Positions 1-10,909 of a DNA stretch of 64,000 nucleotides are shown one piece after another (the first letter of the stretch is position 1; every line of letters starts with the position of its first letter). The notes below the pieces were generated by a model that ran no database searches, was not told where the DNA came from, and saw only the letters and a program-made list of their open reading frames with translations. Source of the stretch: Acanthococcus lagerstroemiae (lineage: Eukaryota; Arthropoda; Insecta; Hemiptera; Eriococcidae); contig CM063114.1 in assembly GCA_031841125.1 (NCBI GenBank), positions 496,001-560,000 on the forward strand, read 5' to 3'. The translations under genes were made by a program, and so were the position numbers.

Positions 1-2982
1 TCGAATCCGCCTCGTAAGAAGAGTACCCAGCCCAGCCGACGCAAATCTCAAAATTCACGAAATACGTTGTGAGATGAATCTTCAAAATTTTCATAAAACA
101 AATTCTTGAATTGAAGACTGTTTTTTAACTCAATTTTTGCATGAGCTCAGAATTCGTTGTTCAAATTGGCGCGACGCTCCGTTGGCGAGAACCCTCGAAA
201 TTTGTTCAAAATGGTCAAAGAAGACTCGAGATCAATTGACAAAACGGATTCAAATTGCCACGAAAAATTGAGTAACCAGCCCCAGCCCGATTCGGATGCT
301 CAATCGAGAACACTTTTCACCCGAAAAAAACATGTTTAGTATGGGAAAATCATTCAATTTTCAAAAATCGAAATTTTTGAATTGAAGCTGTTTTTACTCA
401 ATTTTCGCGCTGAGCTCGAATTCGTTTGTTCAAATTTGGGTGACGCTCCGTTGGCAGGATACCTCGAAAATGTGGTCAAAATGGTCAAAAAGTAACCAGA
501 TCAATTTGACCGGATTCGAATTTGCAACGAAAAATTGAGTAACAGCCCCAGCCCCGACGCCGAATCTCTCCGAAATTGGAGAAATCTTCAAAATTTTCAA
601 AAATGAAAATTTTTGAATTGAAGACTGTTTGTTACTCAATTTTTCGCGCTGAGCTCGAATTTGTTGTTCAAATTTGGCGGCGACGCTCCGTTGGCGAGAT
701 ACCCTCGAAAATGTGGTCAAAATGGGTCAAATAATCACTCCAGCTCAATTTTGACAACGGATTCGAATTCGCCACGAAAAATTGAGTATCTAGCCCCAGC
801 CCCGACGCCGATGCTCTCCGAAAATTTTTTCACCCGAAAAATGACATGATGTATAGTATGGAGAAATCTTCAAAATTTTCAAAAATCAAAATTTTTGAAT
901 TGAAGACTGTTTTTTACTCAATTTTTCGCGCTGAGCTCGAATTCGTTGTTCAAATTTGGCGGCGACGCTCCGTTGGCGAGATACCTCGAAAATGTGGTCA
1001 AAATGGGTCAAAAAATCACACTGGCTCAATTTTGACAACGGATTCGAATTCACCACGAAAAATTGAGTAACCAGCCCCAGCCCCGACGCCGAATCTCTCC
1101 GAAAATTTTTTCACCTGAAAAAGGACATGATGTATAGTTTGGAGAAATCTTTCAAATTTTCAAAAATCAAAATTTTTGAATTGAAGACTGTTTTTTACTC
1201 AATTTTTCGCGCTGAGCTCGAATTCGTTGTTCAAATTTGGCTACGACGCTCCGTTGGCGAGCTACCCTCGAAAATGTGGTCAAAATGGGTCAAAAAATCA
1301 CTCTGGCTCAATGCTGACACCGGATTCGAATTCGCCTCGTAAAATTGAGTAACCAGCCCCAGCCCCGACGCCGAATCTCTCCGAAAATTTTTTCACCCGA
1401 AAAAAGACATGATGATGGAGAAATATTCAAAATTTTCAAAAATCAAAATTTTTGAATTGAAGACTCCTGTTAACTCAATTTATTGCGCTGAGCTCGAATT
1501 CGTTATTCAAATTTGGCGGCGACGCTCCGCTGGCGAGATACCCTCGAAAATGTGGTCAAAATGGGTCTAAAAATCACACTAGGTCAATTTTGACCCCGGA
1601 TTCGAATTCGCCTCGTAAAATTCAGTAACCAGCCCCAGCCCCGACGCCGATGCTCTCCGAAAAGTTTTTCACCCGAAAAAAGACATGATGTATAGTATGG
1701 AGAAATCTTCAAAATTTTCAAAAATCGAAATTTTTGAATTGAAGACTGTTTTTTACTCAATTTTTCGCGCTGAGCTCGAATTCGTTGTTCAAATTTGGCG
1801 GCGACGCTCCGTTGGCGAGATACCCCCGAAAATTAGGTCAAAATGGGTCAAAAAAGAAATCAAGATCAATTTGGACAACGGATTCGAATTCGCCTCGTAA
1901 AATTGAGTCTACCTGCCCCAGCCACGACGCCGGATCTCTCCAAAAATATTTTCACCCGAAAAAAGACATGATGTATAGTATGGAGAAATCTTCAAAATTT
2001 TCAAAAATGAAAATTTTTGAATTGAAGACTGTTTGTTACTCAATTTTTCGCTCTGAGCTCGTATGGTTATTCAAATTTGGCGGCGACGCTCCGCTGGCGA
2101 GATACCCTCGAACATGTGGTCAAAATGGGTCAAAAAATCACACTGACTCAATTTGGACAACGGATGCGAATTCGCCACGAAAAATTGAGTAACCAGCCCC
2201 AGCCCCGACGCCGAATCTCTCCGAAAATATTTTCACCCGAAAAATGACATGATGTATAGTATGGAAAAATCTTCAAAATTTTCAAAAAACAAAATTTTTG
2301 AATTGAAGACTGTTTTTTACTCAATTTTTTGCTCTGAGCTCGAATTCGTTGTTCAAATTTGGCGGCGACGCTCCGTTGGCGAGATACCCCCGAAAATTAG
2401 GTCAAAATGGGTCAAAAAAGAACTCAAGATCAATTTGGACAACGGATTCGAATTCGCCACGAAAAATTGAGTAACCAGCCCCAGCCCCGACGCCGAATCT
2501 CTCCGAAAATTTTTTCACCCGAAAAAAGACATGATGTATTATAGTATGGAGAAATCTTCAACATTTTCAAAAATCGAAATTTTTGAATTGAAGACTGTTT
2601 TTTACTCAATTTTTCGCGCTGAGCTCGAATTCGTTGTTCAAATTTGGCGGCGACGCTCCGTTGGCAGGATACCCTCGAAAATGTGGTCAAAATGGCTCAA
2701 AAAAGAACTCAAGATCAATTTGGACAACGGATTCGAATTCGCCACGAAAAATTGAGTAACCAGCCCCAGCCCCGACGCCGAATCTCTCCGAAAATTTTTT
2801 CACTCGAAAAAAGACATGATGTATAGTATGGAGAAATCTTCAAAATTTTCAAAAATCAAAATTTTTGAATTGAAGACTGTTTTTTACTCAATTTTTCGCG
2901 CTGAGCTCGAATTCGTTGTTCAAATTTGGCGGCGACGCTCCGTTGGCGAGATAACCTCGAAAATGTGGTCAAAATGGGTCAA
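1..2982 (+). repeat. 281-bp tandem satellite array (left part)
   Basis: About ten and a half head-to-tail monomers. The landmark GACATGATGTATAGTATGG recurs near 843, 1124, 1406, 1683, 1966, 2247, 2528 and 2815, giving a period of about 281 bp. Each monomer also carries the blocks GACGCTCCGTTGGCGAGA and CCAGCCCCAGCCCCGACG. Monomers differ by point changes and small indels. The array is cut by the Polinton-like element at 2989 and resumes in the same register at 16702. Each monomer keeps an open frame of about 71 codons, but frames shift between monomers because 281 is not a multiple of 3, so I do not treat them as genes. Confidence 0.93.
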
Positions 2983-2988
2983 CAAATC
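2983..2988. repeat. Target-site duplication, left copy (CAAATC)
   Basis: CAAATC immediately precedes the AGTAGTATAG terminus and is repeated exactly after the right terminus at 16696-16701. Removing the element and one copy restores a normal satellite monomer, GGTCAACAAATCACTCTGG. A 6-bp duplication is the expected length for Polinton-type integrase-mediated insertion. Confidence 0.93.
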
Positions 2989-3243
2989 AGTAGTATAGTT
3001 ATATTCCTTCTAGCGCACTTACTCATTTCTCTAGCGCAGAGCAAAATTTCCTCATTTTTCAGCCTATTTAAAAATCTTTGAAATCTTCCTATTTGCGAAT
3101 ATTTGACTGTTTTTTAAAACAAATATGAATCATTTCATCCTATTTCGTTCTAGCACACTTACTCATTTCTCTTGCGTAGAGCTCATTTTCCTCATTTTTT
3201 CATTCAATTTTAAAAATTCTAAAAAGAAGCGTAGGCGCTAATT
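2989..3243 (+). repeat. Left terminal inverted repeat (255 bp)
   Basis: Reading 2989-3243 and the reverse complement of 16441-16695 side by side I see no mismatch. They diverge right after GGCGCTAATT. For protein-primed polymerases the terminal bases act as the replication origin, so this is also the inferred origin and terminal-protein site. Confidence 0.93.
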
Positions 3244-4830
3244 TCCCTCATTTTAGGTCTTATTTCTCCCATTTTTCATTCAATTTCAAAAATTTTAAAA
3301 AGAAGCATAGAGATCAATTTCTCTATCACAGAGACCAATTTCTCTCATTTTTCAATGAATTTTAAAAATCCTGAAAAAAGCGCAGGGCTATAGCACAGAG
3401 ACTAATTTCTCTCATTTTTCATCAGATTTTTAAAATCCTAAAAAAAAAATTGCCGAGATCAATTTTTTCGCTCAATTTTCAAGATATATAGAAGATATTC
3501 CTTCAGATGTAGTGAAACATAAGAGACTTATTTCTCTCATTTTTCATCAGATTTTAAAAATCATGAAAAGAAGCATAGAGATCAATTTCTGTAGCGCAGA
3601 GACTTATTTCTCCCATTTTTTCATTGAATTTTAGAAATCATAAAAAAGTATAGTCTCTCATTTTTTTGAGATACATAGAAGATATTTCTGGCATAGTGAA
3701 GTGTAAAGTGTAAAGACTAATTTCTTTCATTTTTTAACCCTTAATAAATCATTGTAGGGTGTCTCAAAAATATAAACATTTTGTATCATTTTCTAACCCT
3801 AAAAAAATCATTATAGGATGACTCAAAATTTTAAAGACTTTGTATCATTATTTTGAACCTTGAAAAAATCATTGTATCATGACTAAAAAATTTCAAAGAC
3901 TTTGTATCATTATTTTGAACCTTGAAAAAACCATTGTATCAAATTTCATTATTTTGAACCCTGAAAAAAATCATTGTATCATAGCTTAGAACTTTTGTAT
4001 CATTTTTCATAAGATTTTTAAAAAAGAATAGGAATCAATTTCTCTCATTTTGAAACGTAAGAGGGTAATTTCTCTCATTTTTTTATGGAATTATAAAAAT
4101 CTTAAAAAGAAGCGAAGGGATTAATTTCTGTAGCGCAGGAGACTAATTTCTCTCATTTTTTTCATTCAATTTAAAAAATCCTAAAATAGCGCTGGGGTTA
4201 ATTTCTCTCATTCAATTTTTTAAATCCTAAAAAAGCATAGAGATCAATTTTTTCACTCAATTTTCAAGATATATAGAAGATATTCCTTCAAGTGTAGTGA
4301 AGCGAAGTGAACCAAAGAGGACTTATTTCTCCCATTTTTCATCAGATTTTAAAAATCATGAAAAGAAACACAGAGATCAATTTCTGTAGCGCAGAGACTT
4401 ATTTCTCTCATTTTTCATTGAATTTTGAGAATCTTCAAAAGAAGCGCAGAGAACAATTTCTCTCAATTTAAGATATTTTTTCATTGAATTTCGAGAATCT
4501 TAAAAAGAAGCACAGTGAACAATTTCTCTCATTTTAGAACTAATTTCTCGAATTTTTCATTCAATTTTAAAAATCCTAAAAAAGTGTAAAGATTGTTTTC
4601 TCTCATTTTTTCACTCAATTTTCGAGGTATATAGAAGATATTCTTTCAGATGTAGTGAAACGTAAGAGACTTATTTCTCTCATTTTTCATCAGATTTTAA
4701 AAATCTTTTAAAAATAAGTGCAGTGACCAATTTCTCTAACACATAGATCTAATTTTCCTCATTTTTCATTAAGCTTTAAAAATCCTAAAAAGTATAGAGA
4801 TTGTTTTTTCATTCAGTTTAAACTTCCTAA
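3244..4830 (+). repeat. Left subterminal degenerate tandem repeats
   Basis: AT-rich non-coding stretch built of diverged units of roughly 55-75 bp, of the form 'AGCGCAGAGACCAATTTCTC / TCATTTTTCATTGAATTTTA / AAAATCCTAAAAAGAA'. A second short family (CATTGTATCATGACTAAAAA-like) lies around 3740-4000. The same units occur in inverse orientation at 15205-16440, so the arms extend well beyond the perfect TIR but have diverged by repeat gain and loss. No gene seen. Confidence 0.8.
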
Positions 4831-4870
4831 AAACCTTCCTCAGGTATCAAAGACTGTTGAAAAAGTAAAT

Positions 4871-5110
4871 ATGAATACATTAAACAAAAAACATATTTTG
4901 GAAAAAAAAATTTGTATGCTAAAAATGATTATAATCGATTATATAAAAAGGAATGATGATATAAATAAAGAACTTGAGTTACTAACATATAATGATAATT
5001 ATAGTTTGAAAAAAAATGTTGAATTTATGAATAATTATAAACATTTAGTTGAGAAAATAAATGATTATAGAGAAGAGTTGATAAAATTAGGTTTTAGAGG
5101 TACCTTCTAA
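4871..5110 (+). CDS. Small charged coiled-coil protein of the element (79 aa)
   Basis: Unrecognised. The first ATG after the subterminal repeats opens a 79-codon frame ending TAA. The product is rich in Lys, Asn, Glu and Ile with a heptad-like pattern (ILEKKICMLKMI, then INKELELL) that suggests an alpha-helical coiled coil; no cysteine motif or membrane segment. It is the leftmost gene of the element and points right, away from the left arm and towards the 99-aa gene, which comes from the other strand. Length and codon texture match the other AT-rich genes of the element, so I favour a real gene, but no family supports it. Confidence 0.5.
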   Translation: MNTLNKKHILEKKICMLKMIIIDYIKRNDDINKELELLTYNDNYSLKKNVEFMNNYKHLVEKINDYREELIKLGFRGTF

Positions 5111-5172
5111 ATTATTAATATCTGACTTTATTGAATCTGATTTAGATCTATGAATAAATAATATCAATTTTT

Positions 5173-5472
5173 TTATTTACTTACATAATTTATTTCAACA
5201 TCTGATTCAAAATCAGTATGAGGAATATTTAGATCTTTTATTTCATTTTCTATCATTCTTGACAAAGTACTTAGATGAGCAATAATATTCATCATTAATT
5301 TACTATATTTTTTTCTTTTATCCTCACTTAAATGTTGTATTTTATCTGAAAGAGGATCCATTAAAGTTTCATAATTTGATCTTGTTCTAGCAACAGGATC
5401 TTTAAAATATGGCATAATGTTCCCAAAATCAAATTCATCTTTATCAACAAAAGAATCTTTATAGACTTCCAT
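5173..5472 (-). CDS. Unrecognised acidic protein of the element (99 aa)
   Basis: A 99-codon minus-strand frame starting ATG at 5472. The product has an acidic N-terminus (DSFVDKDEFDFGNIMPYF) and then a helical, Lys- and Met-rich middle (SEDKRKKYSKLMMNIIAHL). It has no cysteines and no membrane segment. It converges with the 79-aa gene across a 62-bp gap, a typical compact arrangement of mobile-element genes. Function unknown. It could be a structural or accessory protein of the element, but nothing in the sequence decides this. Confidence 0.5.
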   Translation of the reverse strand: MEVYKDSFVDKDEFDFGNIMPYFKDPVARTRSNYETLMDPLSDKIQHLSEDKRKKYSKLMMNIIAHLSTLSRMIENEIKDLNIPHTDFESDVEINYVSK

Positions 5473-5763
5473 TTAGATAGAATAAATTTTTTAATAAGCA
5501 TAAATATAATTGTCTCATTCTAAATCAAGCTCTTGAAGAAGATGTTTCAGATGAAAAAATGATTTGAATTTATAAATAATTAGAAACAAAATTTTAGAGA
5601 GGAATTTTTAAAATTAGATGTTATCTGAATTAGTATTATGATTTTCAAGTTTCTTAAAGGAATAAAATTATAAAATTGAAATAATAGTATATGTGATTAA
5701 ATATATGTCTACATCTAACAATAAGATATTAATAAGATAAAAAAGTTTGCAACTTATACTAAA

Positions 5764-6030
5764 ATGAAGTTGATGTATTGTTCAAATTGTAAAAAGGCTA
5801 CTGATCATTCATTATATGTACAACTAATAAGTCCCTATTATGAAAAAAAGACTAAAACTTGTTTAGAATGTAAGTTACAATTGACAAGTAAATTAAGAAT
5901 TAATGAGCGTAATATTATGTGGTATTATTGTGAAAAATGTAAGATAAGGACTAGACATATAAGATTTCATTATGATGAATGTTTGAGATGTTTTGAATAC
6001 TTGAATCAGTGGCGGATTAACACATTTTGA
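5764..6030 (+). pseudogene. Cys-rich zinc-ribbon protein gene interrupted by a MITE
   Basis: The N-terminal about 80 residues carry four CxxC pairs (CSNC, CLEC, CEKC, CLRC), consistent with two zinc ribbons. Zinc binding is inferred from spacing; the family is not recognised. At 6007 the frame enters a 396-bp hAT-type MITE with an 8-bp duplication (ACTTGAAT). The last seven codons of the present frame are therefore transposon sequence. Beyond the MITE the same reading phase stays open to a TAA ending at 6461 and adds a fifth CxxC, so the ancestral gene was about 95 codons. The element was probably intact before this insertion. Whether the shortened protein still folds is unknown. Confidence 0.6.
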
Positions 6031-6402
6031 GCTCTACGCTGAAGACGATTTTGCGCCGCTCGTTTCGCTCGCGATTTACACCTCTAAATTTTTTTTGCTC
6101 GCTTTGCTCGCAATTTATGTCTTGACCAGGCCTGCCGAGAGGCGGGGGGAAAGGGGGAATTTCCCCCGGGCCCGGACTTTTTAGGGAGCGCGGATTTTCA
6201 AAAAAAGTACTAAATAGCGAGCGAAGCGAGCAAAAAAATTTCAAGTGCGAATTTTCGTCTTTGTTCCCCGGGGCCCTCTTTTACTCTCGACGGCGCTGGC
6301 CCTTGGCCTCAAAAAAAATTAAGAAAAAAGAAAAATTTCGCGCCGTCAAAATTCTGCGCCTTATGCTACAGCGTAGTCAGCGTATAGGGAAATCCGGCGC
6401 TG
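6007..6402 (+). mobile_element. hAT-type MITE nested inside the element (396 bp)
   Basis: Begins CAGTGGCGGATT and ends AATCCGGCGCTG (imperfect inverted ends), flanked by exact 8-bp copies of ACTTGAAT at 5999-6006 and 6403-6410. The GC-rich interior contains the mirrored blocks TTGCTCGCTTTGCTCGC and GCGAGCGAAGCGAGC and a CCCCCGGGCC region. It carries no gene; open frames inside it are incidental. The 8-bp duplication and CAGTG-type end point to hAT mobilisation. Confidence 0.85.
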
Positions 6403-6577
6403 ACTTGAATGATTTTATTTGTTTTAAAAAATGTGAGCTTTGCTTACAGTTTTTTTATTAAAGATTTCTTATGTAGAAGTCAAATAAATTCAAAGTAATT
6501 AAAATTAAAATTAAATGTAAGTAATTAATTTTTTTATAAATTCTATTAGGTACCTATTTATCTTTTATATTAAATTT

Positions 6578-9500
6578 TCAATTTTTATTAAGAATTTTTA
6601 AATGTTGAATAAATTTATCTCTTGATACTGTATTATAATAACCCCATGGTAATGTATCAGTTTGTCCATCAACCAAACATCTTTTATCATCAAATGAACT
6701 TAATCCTCTTTTATTCTGTTCAATAGTATAAATATTATGTTTTCTACTCCTTATCATCTTCTGTTTAATAGTCTTAGTTATTTTCTTTTCTAAACATATC
6801 TTATAATCATTATGAGTTATCTGATTCTTAACAATACTTTTCTTCACTCCTTTAGCTTTCTTCATTGCATCATCGTTTGATGCAAACGTTTTATTAGAAT
6901 ATAATTTTGAAGCTAGTCCTATAAATTCTTCTAAAATTTTTCCATTCATCTCATCTTTAAACTTACCTAATACTTTTTTATTAACTTGTGGTAAGTCATA
7001 AATATTATCTTTCTTATAATCTGATGTATCAAACTCATCAATCATATCTTTCATATCTTCATAAAAGTCTTTTGTTTTTATTGAAATGATCAATGAATCA
7101 GTATCAGTATATAATAATTTTATTCTATCTCCATATCTTTCCTTTAGTCTGTAATAGAAATCATACATCAATGTTTTTGAAATATCTAAAATAGCTACTC
7201 CTACATAAATTGGTTGATTAAATTTAATCATTGTTTTTCTCATTTGAACAGCTGCAAGATTTTTTCCAAAAAATGTTGATTTCTCAAAATTAGGTTTTGA
7301 AACGTACTTAGTATATTTATTACCTTCTGAAATTAATTTTATATCCACATGCTTCCTAACATTCATCATTGTTCTTCCAAAAACAGAATTATTCATTAGT
7401 TTGAAGAAATCCTTCTCAAAATCATTCTTAGCTTTTTGTCTTAATTCAGTATTCTTTTCAATATATATTTTCATCCAGTCTGATTGATCAAATTTTATAA
7501 CCCTATGTATTTTCTCCAATTTTAATCCAGCTTTAAGAGCTTGTTTGAGATTTAAGTAATGAAGTACATACTTCTTCTTATCATACAATGTTGTAAACAA
7601 TTTTGGAAGTGGTTTATCATCAATTACATTTTCAGGACAATAGGGTAAATCAGAATGCTTTTCCCATAATTTTTCAGGATATTTCAAATCCACTTCAAAA
7701 AGATATCCAAGTTTCTGATCATCCTTCATTTTCATAATCCTTTCTTCATCAAAATATTCTGGATTTCTCCATTCAAATCCACCATATGGTAGATGTTTAC
7801 ACATAGCCCATCCATATAAATTATTCGCATCCAAATATTGGATGAATACAGAATCCTTAGTTTTATCAAATTTCTTTCCCATATATTTATTATTAGCCTT
7901 TGCATATCTATTTGAACATTGAGAAATTCCTCCTCGTTTAGCCCTTTCAAACATTAATAGCATATCCACATCAGTTAATAATTCCAACTTTTGTTTAGTG
8001 GTTTTCAACATACAATCCCATGCAAATCCAGGAGTTGTGTAATACCAAACTGGATCTAATTTATATATTTTAAGAGATGTTTCCCTAAAATTTTCCATAA
8101 TATCAGTTAGTAAGAGTACATCTATTGCATTGTATAACATTGTAAATTCCTTCATATTTTTGATATTAAAATACTTCCAAATTTCTTGCGCATAATGATA
8201 TTCTCCATCATTAACATTCTCATCATTTAATAAATTATAAAAGTTTTCTTTTGAAGGTAATTTTGTTTCACTATATTTTTCTAATGAATTCATGTAATCA
8301 TAAGGATAAGCTAATTTTTTACTGAGTAGTTTAAATAAATACTTTCTTTCCATTTCAGATAGGTTTTTAGGTACTTTTTCATTAAACCATTTCTTCAAAT
8401 TTTTGAAATGACATCTTTTCAAATTCTTAGCTAATTCAGATAGTGAGCTTGGTAAGAACTTATAAGAATCTAAAAATCTTAACTCAATATTATAGTTAAT
8501 TATTTCACCTTTTTTATTTGTAAAACCTGAATCATATTTTATAATTTTAGAAAATGATATATATTTCTCTTCATTGTTTGGAATTAATTTGATACTATCA
8601 TAATCCTCTCCAAATTCTCTAACAAGTAAATGAGCATCATATCCAGAAAAATTATGAAAATAAACAGGAATAAATCTAGGAACTTTATAATTAAGATTAC
8701 AATTACTATGAGCTGCTCCTCTATATTCCCCAGTTAAATGATTGTGATCTCGAACTTTTATTTTATTTACTAATTCATTACGATATTCAAATTTTATACG
8801 TTCTAGTAATTTTGATAGTTCCTCATAAAGTTCTTTTTTTCTATCTTCATCTTCTATCTTTAATAAAATACTACAAATAATATCAATTTTCTTATTCAAT
8901 ATTCTTATATCTTTCTCAATCATCGGAGGATTATCTTTCAGATTTCTTTCACAGATATGACATTTTTTAGCGTATTTATATACCATCTTTTGTGTCTCAG
9001 ATAATTCTTTCATTTTTATTTTCTTATCTAAATATTCTCTAGCAATGAAAATTGCATCTTCTTTTAGTTTTTCATATAATTTCTTTGGAGCATCTAATCC
9101 AAAATATTCAAATAGATTTTCTTGAATTTCTCCATTAGCATACTTAATATAATATACAAAACTTATTGGAAAATGTTTCTGAAGCTTTATTGTATAAGAT
9201 TCATACTTCTCAACTTCTTCTTTAGTTTTATTTAATTTTTTACTCAGTTTTTCTATCTTTTCATTCATTTGTCTCATTTTATTAAGCTTTCTTATAAGAC
9301 TTTCAAAATCAGCATATATAACAAATGGAGCTTTCATTGAATGATTATAATTTTTGAATTCAACAATATTATCAGCTTTATTAGGTAGAATTACTTTTGC
9401 AGGTTTATTTAATCCACAATAATTTTTATGATCTGTTAATACTTTTTCACAAGGAAAACTATTCAAACACATTTTACAAAGATATCTCTTCTTATGATCT

Positions 9501-10867
9501 TTTGTCAATTGATGTCTTCCAACTAGTTTCCACAAATCTTTAATGAGGCAATAATGAGAATTTCCTTTATTATCTTTAAGAAATAGTAAATCAATATGTG
9601 TCTTTTTTTCATCTTTAGTTATGTCTGATAAAGGATAAATTTTATAGTTACTATTATGATGATATATATTAATCGATAGACCTCCTTCAATTAAATTAAG
9701 TTTATTAACTCTACTCACAAATTTATTATTATTTTGAACTTTCATTGGAAATTCAATTCCTTTTAAAGCTTTATCAAATATATGTTCATATTGTCTATAT
9801 TTACTTACTCTTTGTGGATCTTTATCTACTGGAAATAGACCTGCTAAAATAGACCATAGATAACATTTATGATCATTCTCATTTTTAACATTTATGATAG
9901 CTTTCTTACTTGCTAGAATTTTGGGAAGTTCAATGTAAGAACCAGCATTTAATGGATCATACCTATTTATATTAATTCTGAAGCTATCGATTGATGTTAA
10001 AGTCCATTGAGTACCTTCCAAACTATCCTGTAAATTTTCATGTCTTCCCATTATATAGTTTGTAACATTATTATATATATCATTCAAATTGGATTCACGA
10101 AGAAATATATAATTTTCAGTTTGTAAATGCATTGGATTAATCTCAATAGTATGACCTCTTCTTTCATAGGTTGCAGTCACACAGAAATTAGCTCTAATTC
10201 CACTATGTAAATTTATCCATTTTTTAAGAAGTCCAAGAGTAGGTTTTTTCATAACATCTAAGAACTCTTCTAAGTCTTGAATTTCCCATTCATTTTGAAT
10301 TTCAAATTGTGTATGTCTACTAGCAAAATTCTCAGCTACAAATCGAGGTCTAATTTTAAGTTGATTTACTTCAAATATATCATCATCATCATTCTCATTA
10401 CTTGAGTTAAATATATCTTTATTAAATTTGAATTGATTATATCTTTGATCTGGTTTATCAGTGCTGAAAATATTTTTATGAAATTTGAATTGATTAAATC
10501 TTTGATCTGGTTTATCAGTACTAAATATATTTTTATCAAACTTGAATGGAGTTCCAGTAAGCCATGTATTTATTTCTCCCTTTGTTAATGTAAAAGTGAT
10601 TTGCATTCTATTTTGTTGAGGTAATCTGGATTGAGTTAATTTTTGCAATAATATAAAATATAATTCATTCAATTTTTCTACTACTTCTCTTCCTTCAAAA
10701 GCTATATAAATTCTATACTTTCTTAAATAGTGTTCTATTTGACTTGTAGTTTTATTTGCATAGAAATTATGTACTTTGAAAAACTGAATCCATTGACTAA
10801 TTTTTGAGTCTTGTTTTCCAGTCTCATTTTTGATAACAGTTATAGTGATCTGATTTCTTGTATTCAT
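6578..10867 (-). CDS. polB: Protein-primed family B DNA polymerase with inserted endonuclease VII-like domain (1429 aa)
   Basis: Replicates the element from its termini using a protein primer (inferred from the family, DNA_pol_B_2). Order of parts: N-terminal unknown region; a threefold 19-residue repeat near residues 110-165 (FKFxKNIFSTDKPDQRxNQ); a C2H2 finger near 463-484 (CKMCLNSF...H...C); ExoI YADFESL (D520, E522); a Cys pair CHIC near 636; DHNHLTGEYRG...H..CN near 705-720, resembling endonuclease VII His-Me folds; ExoII FSGYDAH (D744); ExoIII NAIDVLL (D916); motif A YLDANNLYGWAM (D1013); motif B KLMNNSVFGRT; motif C YTDTDSL (D1255, D1257). Every catalytic residue looks intact and there is no internal stop, so the enzyme may be active. 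It is longer than many Polinton polymerases. It is the last of three co-directional genes, 42 bp after the 135-aa gene. Confidence 0.95.
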   Translation of the reverse strand: MNTRNQITITVIKNETGKQDSKISQWIQFFKVHNFYANKTTSQIEHYLRKYRIYIAFEGREVVEKLNELYFILLQKLTQSRLPQQNRMQITFTLTKGEINTWLTGTPFKFDKNIFSTDKPDQRFNQFKFHKNIFSTDKPDQRYNQFKFNKDIFNSSNENDDDDIFEVNQLKIRPRFVAENFASRHTQFEIQNEWEIQDLEEFLDVMKKPTLGLLKKWINLHSGIRANFCVTATYERRGHTIEINPMHLQTENYIFLRESNLNDIYNNVTNYIMGRHENLQDSLEGTQWTLTSIDSFRININRYDPLNAGSYIELPKILASKKAIINVKNENDHKCYLWSILAGLFPVDKDPQRVSKYRQYEHIFDKALKGIEFPMKVQNNNKFVSRVNKLNLIEGGLSINIYHHNSNYKIYPLSDITKDEKKTHIDLLFLKDNKGNSHYCLIKDLWKLVGRHQLTKDHKKRYLCKMCLNSFPCEKVLTDHKNYCGLNKPAKVILPNKADNIVEFKNYNHSMKAPFVIYADFESLIRKLNKMRQMNEKIEKLSKKLNKTKEEVEKYESYTIKLQKHFPISFVYYIKYANGEIQENLFEYFGLDAPKKLYEKLKEDAIFIAREYLDKKIKMKELSETQKMVYKYAKKCHICERNLKDNPPMIEKDIRILNKKIDIICSILLKIEDEDRKKELYEELSKLLERIKFEYRNELVNKIKVRDHNHLTGEYRGAAHSNCNLNYKVPRFIPVYFHNFSGYDAHLLVREFGEDYDSIKLIPNNEEKYISFSKIIKYDSGFTNKKGEIINYNIELRFLDSYKFLPSSLSELAKNLKRCHFKNLKKWFNEKVPKNLSEMERKYLFKLLSKKLAYPYDYMNSLEKYSETKLPSKENFYNLLNDENVNDGEYHYAQEIWKYFNIKNMKEFTMLYNAIDVLLLTDIMENFRETSLKIYKLDPVWYYTTPGFAWDCMLKTTKQKLELLTDVDMLLMFERAKRGGISQCSNRYAKANNKYMGKKFDKTKDSVFIQYLDANNLYGWAMCKHLPYGGFEWRNPEYFDEERIMKMKDDQKLGYLFEVDLKYPEKLWEKHSDLPYCPENVIDDKPLPKLFTTLYDKKKYVLHYLNLKQALKAGLKLEKIHRVIKFDQSDWMKIYIEKNTELRQKAKNDFEKDFFKLMNNSVFGRTMMNVRKHVDIKLISEGNKYTKYVSKPNFEKSTFFGKNLAAVQMRKTMIKFNQPIYVGVAILDISKTLMYDFYYRLKERYGDRIKLLYTDTDSLIISIKTKDFYEDMKDMIDEFDTSDYKKDNIYDLPQVNKKVLGKFKDEMNGKILEEFIGLASKLYSNKTFASNDDAMKKAKGVKKSIVKNQITHNDYKICLEKKITKTIKQKMIRSRKHNIYTIEQNKRGLSSFDDKRCLVDGQTDTLPWGYYNTVSRDKFIQHLKILNKN

Positions 10868-10909
10868 TTTTCTTATTATATTTAATAGGAAAAAATTTTA
10901 TAAAGATTT

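Noticed and set aside
846..2998. Repeated 60-135-codon frames starting MMYSMEKSS
   Set aside because: They are the satellite monomer read in one frame; the register shifts every 281 bp and no regular gene structure follows.
3244..4830. Regular short repeats resembling a CRISPR array
   Set aside because: Repeats are diverged and contiguous, without constant spacers, in a eukaryotic transposon arm.
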